This document shows positions 13,378 to 24,785 of a stretch of DNA of 64,000 nucleotides, piece by piece (the first letter of the stretch is position 1; the number at the start of each line of letters is the position of its first letter). The translations under genes were made by a program, and so were the position numbers. Origin of the DNA: Chaetorhynchus papuensis. Its lineage: Eukaryota; Chordata; Aves; Passeriformes; Rhipiduridae. Where the stretch lies: contig VWYX01000008.1 in assembly GCA_013396525.1 (NCBI GenBank), positions 1,736,001-1,800,000 on the forward strand, in the 5' to 3' direction. The notes beneath the pieces were generated by a model. That model worked only from the letters and a program-made list of their open reading frames with translations, had not been told where the DNA came from and made no database searches.

Positions 13378-13838
13378 GATGTGATCTGTGTGATACACTC
13401 TAGTCCAGGTTTTGATCTCAACATAGCACAGAGAGAACATCGTTGAAAGTGACATGTGATATCTTACTGAATTCAGGCTCAGGGAAATTGCCAGTACTTA
13501 TCTTGCTTGACCAGAGTGCAGCCTTCAAAGCAGTAATCATGAAATCTTATTACTGTACAAAGATTGGAATTATACACTGGTATCTGTGGTTCACACTTTT
13601 TGATTGGTTTAGTCCTTACTTGACTGGGAGATACCAGTTTCTGTCTCCAGGAAACCATTCCTTGGTGCTGCCTTCTTTCTGCCAAGCACCTCCCTTCTCA
13701 AAAGAGTATGCATTACACATGGTTTTGACAAATTTTGTCCTAACAGGCAGAAGCACAATTTATTTGGTTTTCCTCAAATCTGAAAGGCCACTATGCTCTC
13801 TTATCCAGGTGACACGAAATGAAAGTAAAAAATGAATG
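13378..13838 (+). mobile_element. L2-type LINE reverse transcriptase remnant
   Basis: A degraded reverse transcriptase segment from an L2-like non-LTR retrotransposon. The frame is open from 13416 to a stop at 13835 (139 codons). It begins with HSTERTSLKVTCDILL, matching the family block HSTETALVKVTNDLLL. Next comes VLILLDQSAAF, matching VLLDLSAAFDTVDH, then a scrambled region, then WFSPYLTGRYQF, matching WFRSYLTGRxQxV. The CGVPQGS block is only a ghost (CQAPPFS). The segment upstream to about 13378 still fits the preceding SGFR block but contains a stop at 13413. The catalytic YADD motif is not seen, so the element is dead. The long open frame in such an old copy is probably chance, since key residues are lost. 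The clade call is by motif recognition; Rex or another jockey-group LINE is the main alternative. Confidence 0.75.
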
Positions 13839-16174
13839 CTTTGCAAGCACTCTTAAAAATTGGAATCAGTGGCTCTGTATTTTCATCCACTGCATTAAAA
13901 CACTTACTTCCACTGCAAATAATGGACTAATCAAATTAAAACTTCCTCAAGAAAGCAAGTGGTTCTGACCTGGCCTGTGTACTTTTCACTTCACACTAAT
14001 AAATCAGTATTTTCCTGCTGTCCTTTCCCTTTCTTGCTGCAGGTTACCAGTAGTCTCTTTGCCCAGTGCTGTTGCCTTTGTCAGCTGGATTCTGGCTTTT
14101 CCTTTCTTTTTGCTGGCACCTGTTTTAAAGGTCGCACACAGCTCCAGAAAATGCTGTCCGTCAACTGACTGCATTAGAGACTCCTGTTTGCAATGCTGTT
14201 GCATCCCCTGGTGCAAGTTTCTGCCCCAATGTTCATGTCTGGTGGGCCTCGTGCATCAGTTTTGAAGGAATAAACCCTTGTGTTTCCTACCTAACTATCT
14301 TTTGATTATTTCTGCAGACCTGGCCCACATTTCATTAAATAATGAACCCTTTGGCTTCATTCATAGCCATGTAACAGGCCTGTGGAAACCACAGCAATCA
14401 GCTCCAAGAAACAAGGTCTTAAGGAACTGTGACACATATTTGTGGTGATTTCCAATACATTTTGTCAGCTGGAAATGAGGACAAGCTAAGATTACATGAC
14501 CAATGTGTTTCCTTGCAGGTACCTCAGCATCATCATGGCGCAAAGGCTCCTTCTCAAGCACCACATTAGAAAATCAGCTTTGATCAAATTCTGACTATTA
14601 AAAGAGATCAAACCCTGGAGCTGGCCACAAGTCCTTGGTTTTTAATTCCTACTGAGAATATACTTGCAAAGGTATGAGGTTTTTGGGGGAGGGGTGGTTA
14701 GTAAGATTGATCAGCAGGACTTAAGACTTTCTAGAGCAAAGATTTTTAATAAAATCTGAGAAAACTGAGATACAATGCTGCTGGTACAGTTGGTATAGCA
14801 AATAAATAAACTTTGCTGAGCTTCTCATTGTAAATCCTTGCTTTTCTAGGTTGCAGATTCCCCTAAATGTAGCTGTTTGTGATAGATTATATTTGACAAA
14901 TGTCCATCTCACGCTGATTTTTCTTGTGCAAAAGTTCAATCAAAAGACCAAACCAATTCCCTGAATGGGCTTAAGAGGATCTGTATTTCTTTTTCCACTG
15001 TAGTAAGTGGCTTTCTGGATAGTTCTCCTCCAGTATGCTCAGCTGAGTGCCAGGAGGCTCCCTAAGAATAGATGCACTCAGGTGGGGTTATTGAACTCAT
15101 AACCCTGTTCATTTTCTTACTGGTGAAAACTGGCTAAGTTTACTTTTTTTCATTGCAGATGGAAACATACCCAAATTTGACTGTGTTCAAGGTCTTTGAA
15201 AAGTTACCACCTCCAGAACTTTGCATGGAGACTCATTAGATGCTGGAGTCTGGCTCTCAACAACTCCACTGCACCACGTGGTTTCCTCCTCACCTCAGTC
15301 CTCCCATCCTGACCAGGTTATACAGATGCTGTCCTACAGAATAATGAAGTGTTTTCCCATCTGGACTCTGTGGTCATCTTTCCTCTGTCCTAGGAAATGT
15401 TTAGCATTGGAATTCATGTGGAGTACTGGAGAAATCAAAGAACAGGAGGGGATTTGCACTGCTGGGCTGAAGCAGTAGAAATGCTGGTAGAGGGTCCTGG
15501 GAGGTTGTATGGGGAAGGTCAGGTTTAGAAAAGCAGGTACAAATTCAAAGGAGTGCATAAAAATGAAGAAAGGCAGGTGAGTGGGTGTTTGGGAGGACAT
15601 CATCGGCAGTAGGAGCCTTTAGCTTCTGTCATCTGCCAGAAAGTAGCAATGAAACCACACAGACAAAACAGCTTGGTTAAATTAATGCTAAATCCAGGAG
15701 GGGTTCTGGGGTCAAATCCTCTCTTGTGCACTTCAAGCCCGGTCCAGGGCCTGAAGAGACGTGGGACTGTGGGAACGTGCGACAGCGCTACCAGCACATT
15801 GAGCCAAGAAGTTTTTAAAGTATCCCCAGTGTGAGTTGATTTAACAGGGAAAACAAGGGAAACATTCCCACCCTACATGCCCCGCTCCCAGCACCCACCA
15901 CTGCAGACTCCTTCCCTCGAGGCGCTCAGAGGACTGAGCACAGCTCATTGCAGCAGTGACAGCTGCAGTGCCACCTCCCACACAACCTGCAGCCACAGTC
16001 AGCGATGGAAGAGCCCAGACAAGAGCTGGCACACCCCAGATGGGTTTCCTCTGCACCCTGCAGCATCAGGAATGCACGCTCCCCACGAGGGCAGGGCTCC
16101 AACTCCAGCCACGGAGCAGAGATTCTCTGTGCATGGGGGCCGGTGGAAAACACCAGAGGGGACAAAACTGCAAC
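13839..16174. other. Unique DNA, no supported gene
   Basis: No gene or repeat family was recognised. A polypyrimidine tract ending in CAG near 15158, followed by a 17-codon frame starting ATGGAAACATAC, looks like a splice acceptor, but no good donor or homology supports an exon. The block from 15840 to 16230 is GC-richer and carries several overlapping frames in different registers, as chance frames in GC-rich DNA do. Confidence 0.5.
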
Positions 16175-16233
16175 CAACGGATTTGGGATCTCAGTGAGCC
16201 GTGGGAGCCCTTGGCTTGACCCCAAATCCGTTG
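16175..16233. repeat. 59-base inverted repeat (hairpin)
   Basis: The arms CAACGGATTTGGG (16175-16187) and CCCAAATCCGTTG (16221-16233) are perfect 13-base complements. Pairing continues past one mismatch for two more pairs, then after a six-base bulge through AGCC/GGCT. The terminal loop is about 12 bases. The result is a long imperfect hairpin of the size and shape of a small pre-miRNA or a tiny palindromic repeat. No known miRNA was recognised, and expression cannot be judged from sequence. Confidence 0.8.
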
Positions 16234-17460
16234 ATGTTCTTTGCATGAAACAGTCATCGAGCAGATTTCTTCAGTACCCCGGCCTCATTTGATGAATAGA
16301 GAGTTATACCGTATTTCATTGCAACACATAACTCCATTATTGCTAAGAGGCATGAGGTGAAACTATAGATATTCCTTGACTCCCATCCTATTACTAGTAT
16401 GAGACAAAATGATACATGTGCTGATAAAAGGATTTGAAATGGTGGTCTGTGTGTCAGAAGTGCCAGTACAGTCAGAATTATTTTTAAAAGATTATATTAA
16501 AGCATAAATTAAAAGGCTATCCAAAAAGAAAAGTAGATGACTTCCAATAGGGTGTAACATCTATCAAGGTTTAGCATACACTGTGTAGTTACCCTTAATG
16601 GGCTCAGTCTTTCTCATAGATTATTCACATATTCTGTGGGAAGTCAGGCTGGATCCTCTTTCTATCCCCTGTAAACCACGGTTGATAATATCTTTCCATT
16701 ATATTCCTAAGGTGTAGCTGTTTCATTTTTACCCAAGGGATCCCAGAGCTATTGTGTAGTCCCTAGAATGCTTTAAAACAATTTGTCTGTGTAGCAATTC
16801 TTCTTTATTCCTCCCCGTTGCACAAAATCTCACATTTTCTTAATTTGATCACATGAAATGTTTGGGCTTGACTACTGAAAGAAATCACAATCTTTTAAAG
16901 GGTAAAAAAAAAACCCCAAATGTCTTGAGAGGTTACATGTTGTCTGTGTAATGCATGGACAAACAGTGCTCGGACAATCAATTACTTGATTAGGTACTAA
17001 TTCCCTGTGGTTTACCTTAAAGGTACACAGTTCAGCCTTTTAGCAAGTTCAGCCTTAAAAGCAGCACATAAACCTGGACAAGCCAATAGAAAAAAGTAAC
17101 AATGCTAATACAATGAAGATGTCCAGTCTTCCTACAGAGGATTTTTGCCTCACAAATACTTTTATTTTTTAGACTTCTTTCTCTACTGGGATTTCCACAA
17201 ATTACACACATAGAATATCTCCTGGGAGAACAGTATTCCAAATGACTGTTAACTGCCTAAATATTGCCTGTAAATACATTTTGGCTGTGTTATGCCTAAT
17301 AATGATTCATCACTGAATCATCCATTTCTTTAGTGGATAAGAAGACAAATTAACACAGCAAGTGGAAGTGTTCTAGAGTGAAATGCCTGTTATCTTAGGT
17401 TCAGTGAGGTTATTTCCTCCTCACCCTGACTTCCCAGAAAAACTCTGTGCTCCCCCATGG
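16234..17460. other. Unique DNA, no gene seen
   Basis: AT-rich sequence with no recognised repeat, RNA gene or exon. The ORF at 17032-17241 on the minus strand has no family resemblance. Confidence 0.6.
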
Positions 17461-18024
17461 TGTCAGGGTCTAACCCCAGCCAGCAGTTCTCTGCTGTCTG
17501 CTCACCCCCCCACCTGCAGGATCAGGGAGAGAACTGGAAAAGTAAAACCTGGTGAACTTGTGGGTTGAGATGCAGACGGTTTAATAGGGAAAGCAAAAGC
17601 TGAGAACACAAGCAAAGCAAAGCAAGGAATGAATTCACCGCTCCCCATGGGCAGGTGGGTGTTCAGCCATCCCCGGGAGAGCAGGGCCCCGTCATTGTAA
17701 CAGGGACTTGGGAAGACAAACGCCATCACTCCCAATATCCCCGCTTCCTCCTTCTTTCTCCTGCTTTAAATACTGAGCATGATGTTATCTGACCTGGAAC
17801 ACCCCTTTGGTCACTTTGGGTCACCTGTCCTGGCTGCGTCTCCTCCCACCCTCCCATGTACCCCCAGCTTCCTCACCCAAAGGCCTTGGCTCTGTGCAAG
17901 CCCTGCTCAGCAGTAACAAAAACTTCTCTGTATTATCAACCCTGTGTTCAGCACAAATCCAAAACACAGCCCTGTACCAGCCACTGTGTAGAAAACTGAC
18001 TCTACCCCAGCTAAAACCAGCACA
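17461..18024 (-). mobile_element. Solo LTR of a bird ERVL-type endogenous retrovirus
   Basis: The + strand starts TGTCAGGGTCTAACCCCAGC and ends ..CTAAAACCAGCACA, the complement of the common bird ERVL LTR, so the LTR sense strand is minus. Internal blocks fit too: 'cctttggtcactttgggtca', 'acctgtcctggctg', 'cttctctgtattatcaaccc' and 'ttcagcacaaatccaaaaca'. The polyadenylation signal is ATTAAA on the minus strand (complement near 17580), followed by the CTGTCT-like R segment. The flanks CATGG (17456-17460) and CAGGG (18025-18029) match at 4 of 5 bases, as a 5-base target duplication with one later mutation would. There is no gag, pol or env on either side, so it is a solo LTR left by recombination between the two LTRs. 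Several small ORFs across it are meaningless. Confidence 0.88.
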
Positions 18025-19119
18025 CAGGGGAAACTGATTTATTTCTTCACATGGAGATACTTTAAAAATAATACCATCTAGACTACATTTGACCCTGTCA
18101 GCCCAGCCTGGGATGACTGAGAGGAGATGTATCAACATGATGGGAGCAGATCAAAGCACTCACAAACCCATGATTCCCCACATGGTTGGTTGCCTCTAAA
18201 GTGGACCAAACTGCTTGGGCAAGATGCAGCCAAAGCTACGAGGCACTCCTTCTGAAGCCTTCTTATCCATGAATATTGCCTCTTTTTTAGGACTTACCTC
18301 ATGTACCAAAAGTCTGCCATCACTCTTAATGCTGGCAGGGCTTCCCCAGTGATGGCAGCCATGGGCTCCAGCCATGAATGCTCTGCCTGGCTCCCTCATT
18401 TATTCATGGCATGGGAACCCAGCTGCCCTGCCTCTGCTCTGTGATGCTGGTGGCACTGGTGACCAGGTGGTCCTGGCAGGGACATGGTGGCGTGACATTT
18501 TGACAGGAGCCAGCACATGTTCCCTGTACCAGCTGAGGTTTTCACTTGCTGGGCTGAGGCTTCTGCATCGTGGGATTGCAGAGCCAGCAAGGATGGGGCT
18601 GCCTGTGAAGTCCAGGGGCTGGAAGGTTTCTGTCCCATGTGGCAGGTTTGAATGCTGCTGTGACTTTCCCCCCTGTCACCTCTAGATCCCAGAGGGGCTG
18701 GTTGGGAGCACTTCCATTACAAGGGTTGCAGCATCAGCACTCTCCAGAGCAGCTGGTGGAAAGTGTCTGACCAAGGCAGCTGCAAGCTGAAAGGCTGAGT
18801 CCTGGTGTGCCAACAGGGCTTGGAGCTGTATCTTCTGTAGCTGCTCTAACTCCCTTTATCTTGTCCCAGAGAAAAGCTGATCCCTCTGCCTTACAGAGTT
18901 TCTTGGTAAATCTAAAGACAGAGAAAGTCTTTACAGCTACCTTCAACTTCAGAGCCTACCAGAGTCTAATATTGCTCATTAAAATAACAAACTTGAAGAA
19001 GTCTTACCAGGTAGTTTCATCTAAGAACCTTCAAGGCAACAAGTATTAGTTGCAAATGCAACTATTATTATATTTAACTGTATTCTGGTACCCATATCTC
19101 CATGATTTTGTGTCCATAA
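18025..19119. other. Unique DNA, no supported gene
   Basis: Moderately GC-rich from 18200 to 18750, with overlapping open frames on both strands (18374-18685 +, 18396-18638 -). They show no domain and look like chance frames. Confidence 0.55.
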
Positions 19120-19250
19120 CAAATAATAAGAAGAAATAAAATAAAGAAGAAGAAATAAGAAATAAGAAGAAATAAGAAATAAGAAATAAGAAATAAGAAA
19201 TAAGAAATAAGAAATAAGAAATAAGAAATAAGAAATAGAAATAAAGAAAA
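19120..19250. repeat. (AAATAAG)n heptamer microsatellite
   Basis: A run of AAATAAG units, most regular from about 19165 to 19236, with degenerate edges (AAGAAG, AAATAAAG). It is purine-rich except for one T per unit. The minus-strand ORF 19074-19262 with its repeating FLISYFL peptide is an artefact of this repeat. Confidence 0.93.
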
Positions 19251-22200
19251 GTGAAACCCCATATTTTTCCTTTTAAGGCAGTGAAAAGGGCATGGACCTC
19301 TATAAATAATTCTTTAATAAAAAGAGCAAAACTTCATTTTCTTCCTCTTATATCTCTCGAGAATATATCTTGACTGAGAAGAATCTGTTTTGAATGAAAA
19401 ACAACAAAAAAACATGGCCAAGAGCAGGAACACCTCCTGTGAGAAGTAGGAACTGAAGTAGCTTTTAATAATACCATGCAGTCAAAATCTCAGATCAGAA
19501 CTTCAACTCGCCTAACCCCAGCTCAAGAAAATCCCAAACCTGAATCTTCTCCAAAAGCGAACCTTATCGCAAGAGACATGATGTCCCCTTCTAAGCCTCC
19601 TGGCTTTCAAAGCTTGTACACAATCAACAGGTCTGGGTGTTGTGTTGGATGCGTTAGTGGGATGGTGCTACTTCAGAACAGTGAAACCTCTTTGATTAAT
19701 AAAATTCACACTGGTGCTGAGGGCTGACATTGGACCTGCTCACCACTTAGTTCTCATCTAAGCCCTCAGGCTTAAGTGAAACCTATTTGCCTTGTGCTGA
19801 CTTTCTGCACAGGGGTGAATTTCATTCTGTGTCAGATCTGCCCATGCAACACAACCCAAGATGCAAAGAGGAATGAGAAATATCTCCCTCCATTTCCACA
19901 ACATGTCCCCGATTTCCTCTTAAAATGTCTCTGCTAATTGCTTTCAAATGCTGGCATGTAGGAGCTCCTTGGAGGAGGCACTCATTCAAGGAAAATGTGC
20001 AAATCTCTGGGGCTGATTTTGGTTTTCAGGGAATGGAGTTCCCTAAAACTAATCCTCAAAAAAATAAGAAGTTGCTATTTCTCTACCAAAAGTATCTGAA
20101 GAACAAGACATGTTTTTTTTTAAGTCGGACAGACTGAAACTGAGGAACATTTGAATGTAATTACATAACTCATCTAGCTTTTCTTGATCGAGTGATATGG
20201 CATGCAAGCCAAGCACCAATGTACAATAAAACAGACTAAATCCTCATTGCCAAGATTAGCTTCAACTGCTTTTGGGGTTTCTTTGTGAAAATGCACTTTC
20301 AAGTCAGCTGATGGCTACATATTATTGTCCCACTAAAAAGCATTGCAAGGGCTAAGCACTCTAAACTCCAGCTATTGCAATAATTTATTCCTTTTGTTGA
20401 TCTAAAGATGCAGAAGTCCTCTTCTTCTCATCATAACTGACTTAACGAAAATCTCCAGTGACAAATTGATTTTTTTTCAACCTGCCAAGTTCCTGTTGTA
20501 GATTTAAAGTGAAACAATCTTTAATTTATTCTTAACATTTAATCTCAATAAAACACTCAAACAGCAGCTTCTGCTGGCATTTGGAATGCAGCAGTTTGTG
20601 GATGGATTCATTTCCCTTTGTCTCTATACACAATAGAAAATACCCATGGTTAACCCAGTAACACGGCTAACCCCTGAACTTATTTTACCATGGTTAGGAT
20701 TGTGATACTCGAGCCCTCTCATACACAGGCTCACTGAATTCATGTTAGGCTGAGGCTTAAGAGACACCAAAGAAATTCATCCACTTTGGTGTTGCCACCT
20801 CATCAGCCTTAACTCAGTTTGTAGGGGAAAGCTGCTCACAGAAGCAAAGCCAAACGCAATGAAGTTCAGAGTTTTCCTCTTTCATTTCCACAGGACACCC
20901 ATCAGAAGACCACTCCTGGGAATGAACACTAGATCGGATGCTACAGGATCTGTTCCTGTAGCACAGTGTTTCAGGAAAGAAATCTATTGTTACCTACAGA
21001 AACATTCTCCAACCAGACACACACACACACCAGTGAATATTCTCTGCTTCTCAGAGTCTCTACTGGTTTCTGACATGGCTCCTCCACACAGTAAAAAAGT
21101 TCACATTTTCCTGCTGTTTAAGTGTCTGATGCTGCCAGCAATGCTGCCAGCATCGACTCTCTTGCTCTCCATAGAGCCTTTCACAACTGTAAAGCACATT
21201 TTTTTTCCTCCACCCCAAGCTTTTTTGTTCACTGTTGGCCAAATAATGTTGATAATAATCCCTTCAAGGGAAAGAAGTTTACAAGCATAAAAATTACCTT
21301 TGTGTCTTGTAAGGCAACACAATCTCTAGCTCCCTGTGGTCATTTGTCATAGGAAAATGAAAGTGTTTAATGGTATTGACCAATGCCACATGCTCAATCA
21401 TCTTTGAGAGCCCAAAATTTTTGGTCATGGGTTAGATATTAGCCAGCCATGCATGCTACATCTATATAAAACACAGATCTTTAGTTCAAACTTTCCCCTT
21501 TAAAAAAATGTTCATTGCTCTGGCTTTTTTCAAATAACTACTACTAATTACTGGACGTATGTTATATTTTTTCTGACATACCCTCTCACATCTCATAAAA
21601 AAGCCACTTGAGAGGGGGGAAATTGCACATGGGGCCTTGTATCTCTTACCGACCATTTCTGACCTTCTCAGAGGTGGTAGTAAAATCCTGCTCAGGACTA
21701 CTGGAAGATCTGGGTGAAAGGTGCACAGTCCTTTCAGAAAGGTCAGGTAAGAGCTGTTTTTGGCCATGGCCAGACATGACAGTGCTAAGGACAGCATAAT
21801 GAAGATGGGTCTGCAAGTTCTGAGTTTGAGCTGAGGAGGAAGCCACTGAGACTGCTGCCATCAAGCTGAGCTGTTGTGTCTCCTGGTTTCTTTGCAGTTC
21901 TCCATCTGGCTCTGTCCATCTGGTGACCCTTGCCTTCTACTGTCATTGCAAGCTCTTGAGGATTTGGAGCTTTTGGCAATTTGGGGCTTTTGGAGCCTGT
22001 ATTGCACTCAGAACCAGTCCATAAGTCCTAGTCAGGAGTGAGGGTCCCTCCTGTGATGATATTGATGATAGCAATGGACCAGAATTGTCATCTTTGGGAA
22101 ATCCTGGTGTTGTGATTATTTTCTCTTCTGGAATCAAAAGCACATGTTTCTCTCACAGAAAGGAATTCATTTTTTTTTTAATAATGAGCACTATTAAATT

Positions 22201-22601
22201 GTTTAATCTGGATGATACCAAACATAGGTCTGTTAAGTATTGCACGTAAAAACACCAGCATAGTATTAACAGTTGTCAACATGACCTAAGAGTCTAAGTA
22301 AAATTAATTGAAATGCCAGTGACGTAGCAGACCTTTTTATCTTTGAAGCAAAGAAAGATTTTATTTTGCTGTAGCAAAATGTTTCAGGATTACTAAAATA
22401 AAATTATAGTGTCACAGTTGTTTCATCTTCTTTTCTTTGAAAACATCATAAGAGTTGACACATTCTTGCAAAATACTTCATAGTATGAAGCCACGCTTGT
22501 TGGATAGGAAGGTGATCTTTCAGAAAAGCTCTGCTTCGGAGAGTTTAGCTTTGGCAAAATGCTAGAACTCTGCATAATGAAATTACAAGAGGACTTGCAT
22601 T
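19251..22601. other. Unique DNA, no supported gene
   Basis: No recognised exon or transposon. The 143-codon frame at 20859-21290 has no identifiable domain. A short (CA)n run lies at 21017-21030. Confidence 0.55.
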
Positions 22602-22703
22602 TCATAGAATCATTGAATGGGTTGGGTTGGAAGAGACCTTAAAGGCCATCTAGTTCCCACCCCTCTGCCATGGGCAGGTACACATTCCACTAGACTGGGC
22701 CTG
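22602..22703 (-). mobile_element. CR1 LINE, 3' end fragment
   Basis: The + strand reads TCATAGAATCATTGAATGGG, then GTTGGGTTGGAAGAGACCTT, AAAGGCCATCTAGTT, CCATGGGCAGG and TTCCACTAGAC. This is the complement of the bird CR1 3' end, where the ATTCTATGA unit terminates the sense strand. Only about 100 bases remain, the usual severe 5' truncation of CR1. Divergence from the family text is modest, so it is younger than the L3-type pieces further right. Confidence 0.93.
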
Positions 22704-23417
22704 ACATTTCAGTGATATTGGAGATGAATTATTGTGAAAACACCAAGTCCACTATTTCCACAAATGCATGGAAACCAAAAACATTTTTAAAAACCCCAAA
22801 GCGGGAGTGCTGGGCTCAGAGAAGTGCTTTGAATTCATTATGCTCAGAGGACTTCTCAAAAGCACTCGATGTCATTCTCCAAGCTCTCCAGTACCTCTGT
22901 CTTGCCTCGGCATGTAAGTAGTAACTGGAAAACTTTTCTTATCTTTTCTTGTTAAAAGAGAGAGAGAAAGAAAGAAGCAGCAAACCCAAACTGATTCTAA
23001 TCCAAGGACCTTTACCATCTCCCATAAAATATTCACATTCTTTGGCCTTATAAATAAGTTTATGTTAGCAGACTAACATCATAAATAGCAGCCCAGTTTG
23101 AAGCTGGCAAAAAGATGAACCACATCTGTGAAATGTGGCTCACCTCCATGAGTCCAAAGTAGGCTGTGAAAATATAACTGACCTGATTCCATGAGACAGC
23201 CATGAAAGACACTGTGCTGGGCACCAGGCTTTGCCTCTCAGGGCACTGCTGCTGGAGGGCTGCATAAGACTGGGCATGACTCCTTTAGGAAGGTGCCTTG
23301 GGTATGGAAGTGCCAAAAGAAAAGGAGGCTCTAGATGGCTGATGCATCACAGCTTCCTTTAGAGCTCTGCGCTCCCCACACAGATGGCAAGGGAATGTCT
23401 ACACATTCAGAAGGGTG

Positions 23418-23440
23418 TATATATATATATATATATATAT
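23418..23440. repeat. (TA)n microsatellite
   Basis: About 11 TA units, followed by short GTGT and GAGTGAGT stretches. Confidence 0.95.
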
Positions 23441-24679
23441 GCATGTGTGTGAGTGAATGAGTGTGAGTGAGCTGCTGCCCTGCTGAATTTCAATAGCCCA
23501 GCTTTAGCTCACTTGCTCTCTCCAGGGGCTGAGTCACATGAACTGCTCTCTGCAGAAATGCTGAGGTGCAAATTTGCAGCCAGTCAGCTGCTCCACAGTA
23601 ACTGTGTGAGCTTGCAAGCCGTGATGGATGCAAGGCAGCCCAGCCCGTGCTCTTTGCCAGTTAAGCTACTTCATATTTAATGCAATGACTTACCACAGCC
23701 ACCTTACAGGGCCACGTGCAAGCACAAGCCACCACAGACCAGCCGATGTGCTGTGAGCTTGCACCACGTATCACAACTTGCTGAAGCAATAGACAGCTGC
23801 TGGGCATGAGAGGGGATAAAGGCAGCAAGACCAGCTCTGGGCTCAGGTTTCCATGTAGAACAAAGCCCATCAGAAGGCAGAGCACACTGTGGAATGAAAC
23901 CGCCAGGTGAGGCTGAGCTCAGATGTGCTGTGGTGTAGGGCAGGGGGGAGTTGATGTGAAAGAAAAGCAAATCTGCTCCCCACAACCACTGTCCAGCTCA
24001 CTGTGCAGTATTATGAACCTTTAAAGTCCCTTTCCCTGCTCATGTCCTCACCTCCACCCAGCTTTTCCTTCCCAGGTCCCTGTTACAACCTGCCATTGTC
24101 CCTCTGGGAGCCATGTGGGCACAGCAGTGCCTGGGAATTGCAGCTGTATGGTACAGTTTTGATTGCAGAGCTGAGAATCCCTCTTGGATTTCCCATTTGT
24201 TTCTGTGGGTATATTCCAGTTAAGTCATCCAGCTGCCAGCCTTGGTGGAGGTACATTCCAACACACGGCAGATAAGGATACCCCTGCTGAGATGGGTTCC
24301 CAATACCCCCAAATTAAATGATAAATGTAAAGAATTTAGATACAGTCTAAAGGACATGGAACCCCAAGTCCTGAGTCTGCTGTTCTTGGCCTTTCACAGT
24401 GACCTAAAGGAAAGCCAAATTTTTATGAGTGTGATTGCTAGACCGAAATTGCCTTCTCCTGAGGTGTTGCCTTAGGCCCAGCTCTGACAGATTTCGGGCA
24501 CAAACACTCCCTGACAGTGAAAAAGCCTTTTCAGGTGTCTCAAGCCAGGCATCCCAAATCAGTGACCACTTTTGAAAACAAAAATGCAGGTCTGGGAACC
24601 CATTCCCACTAAGTCTTGTTTATGTGAGTGCACAGCTACAATGGACTGCTTGTCTGTGTAATGGTCAGACTCTGAGTAA

Positions 24680-24785
24680 GGATTTGCAGACTCAGGCTCC
24701 TAATCACAGTCAGCGGAATCCTAGTCCTAAGGAAATCAAGGGAAATTTCCCTTTGACTTCAGCTGGGACCTAGGTTTCACCTTCT
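24680..24785. repeat. Probable old dispersed amniote repeat, family not named
   Basis: The text runs 'aggctcctaatcacagtcag', 'cctaaggaaatcaagggaaa', 'tttccctttgacttcagctg' and 'ggacctaggtttcacc'. This has the cadence of a very common degenerate repeat of turtle, crocodile and bird DNA built around 'cattgacttcaatggg'. It contains the exact 16-base palindrome AAGGGAAATTTCCCTT at 24738-24753, which derives from two opposed copies of that word. I cannot give the family name from memory. Confidence 0.4.

Noticed and set aside
15159..15232. Possible exon after TTTTTTTCATTGCAG
   Set aside because: Only 17-26 codons, the donor (AAG|GTCTTT) is poor, and no homology is recognised.
15708..15722. tRNA B-box-like GGGTCAAATCC
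   Set aside because: No A box and no cloverleaf can be drawn around it.
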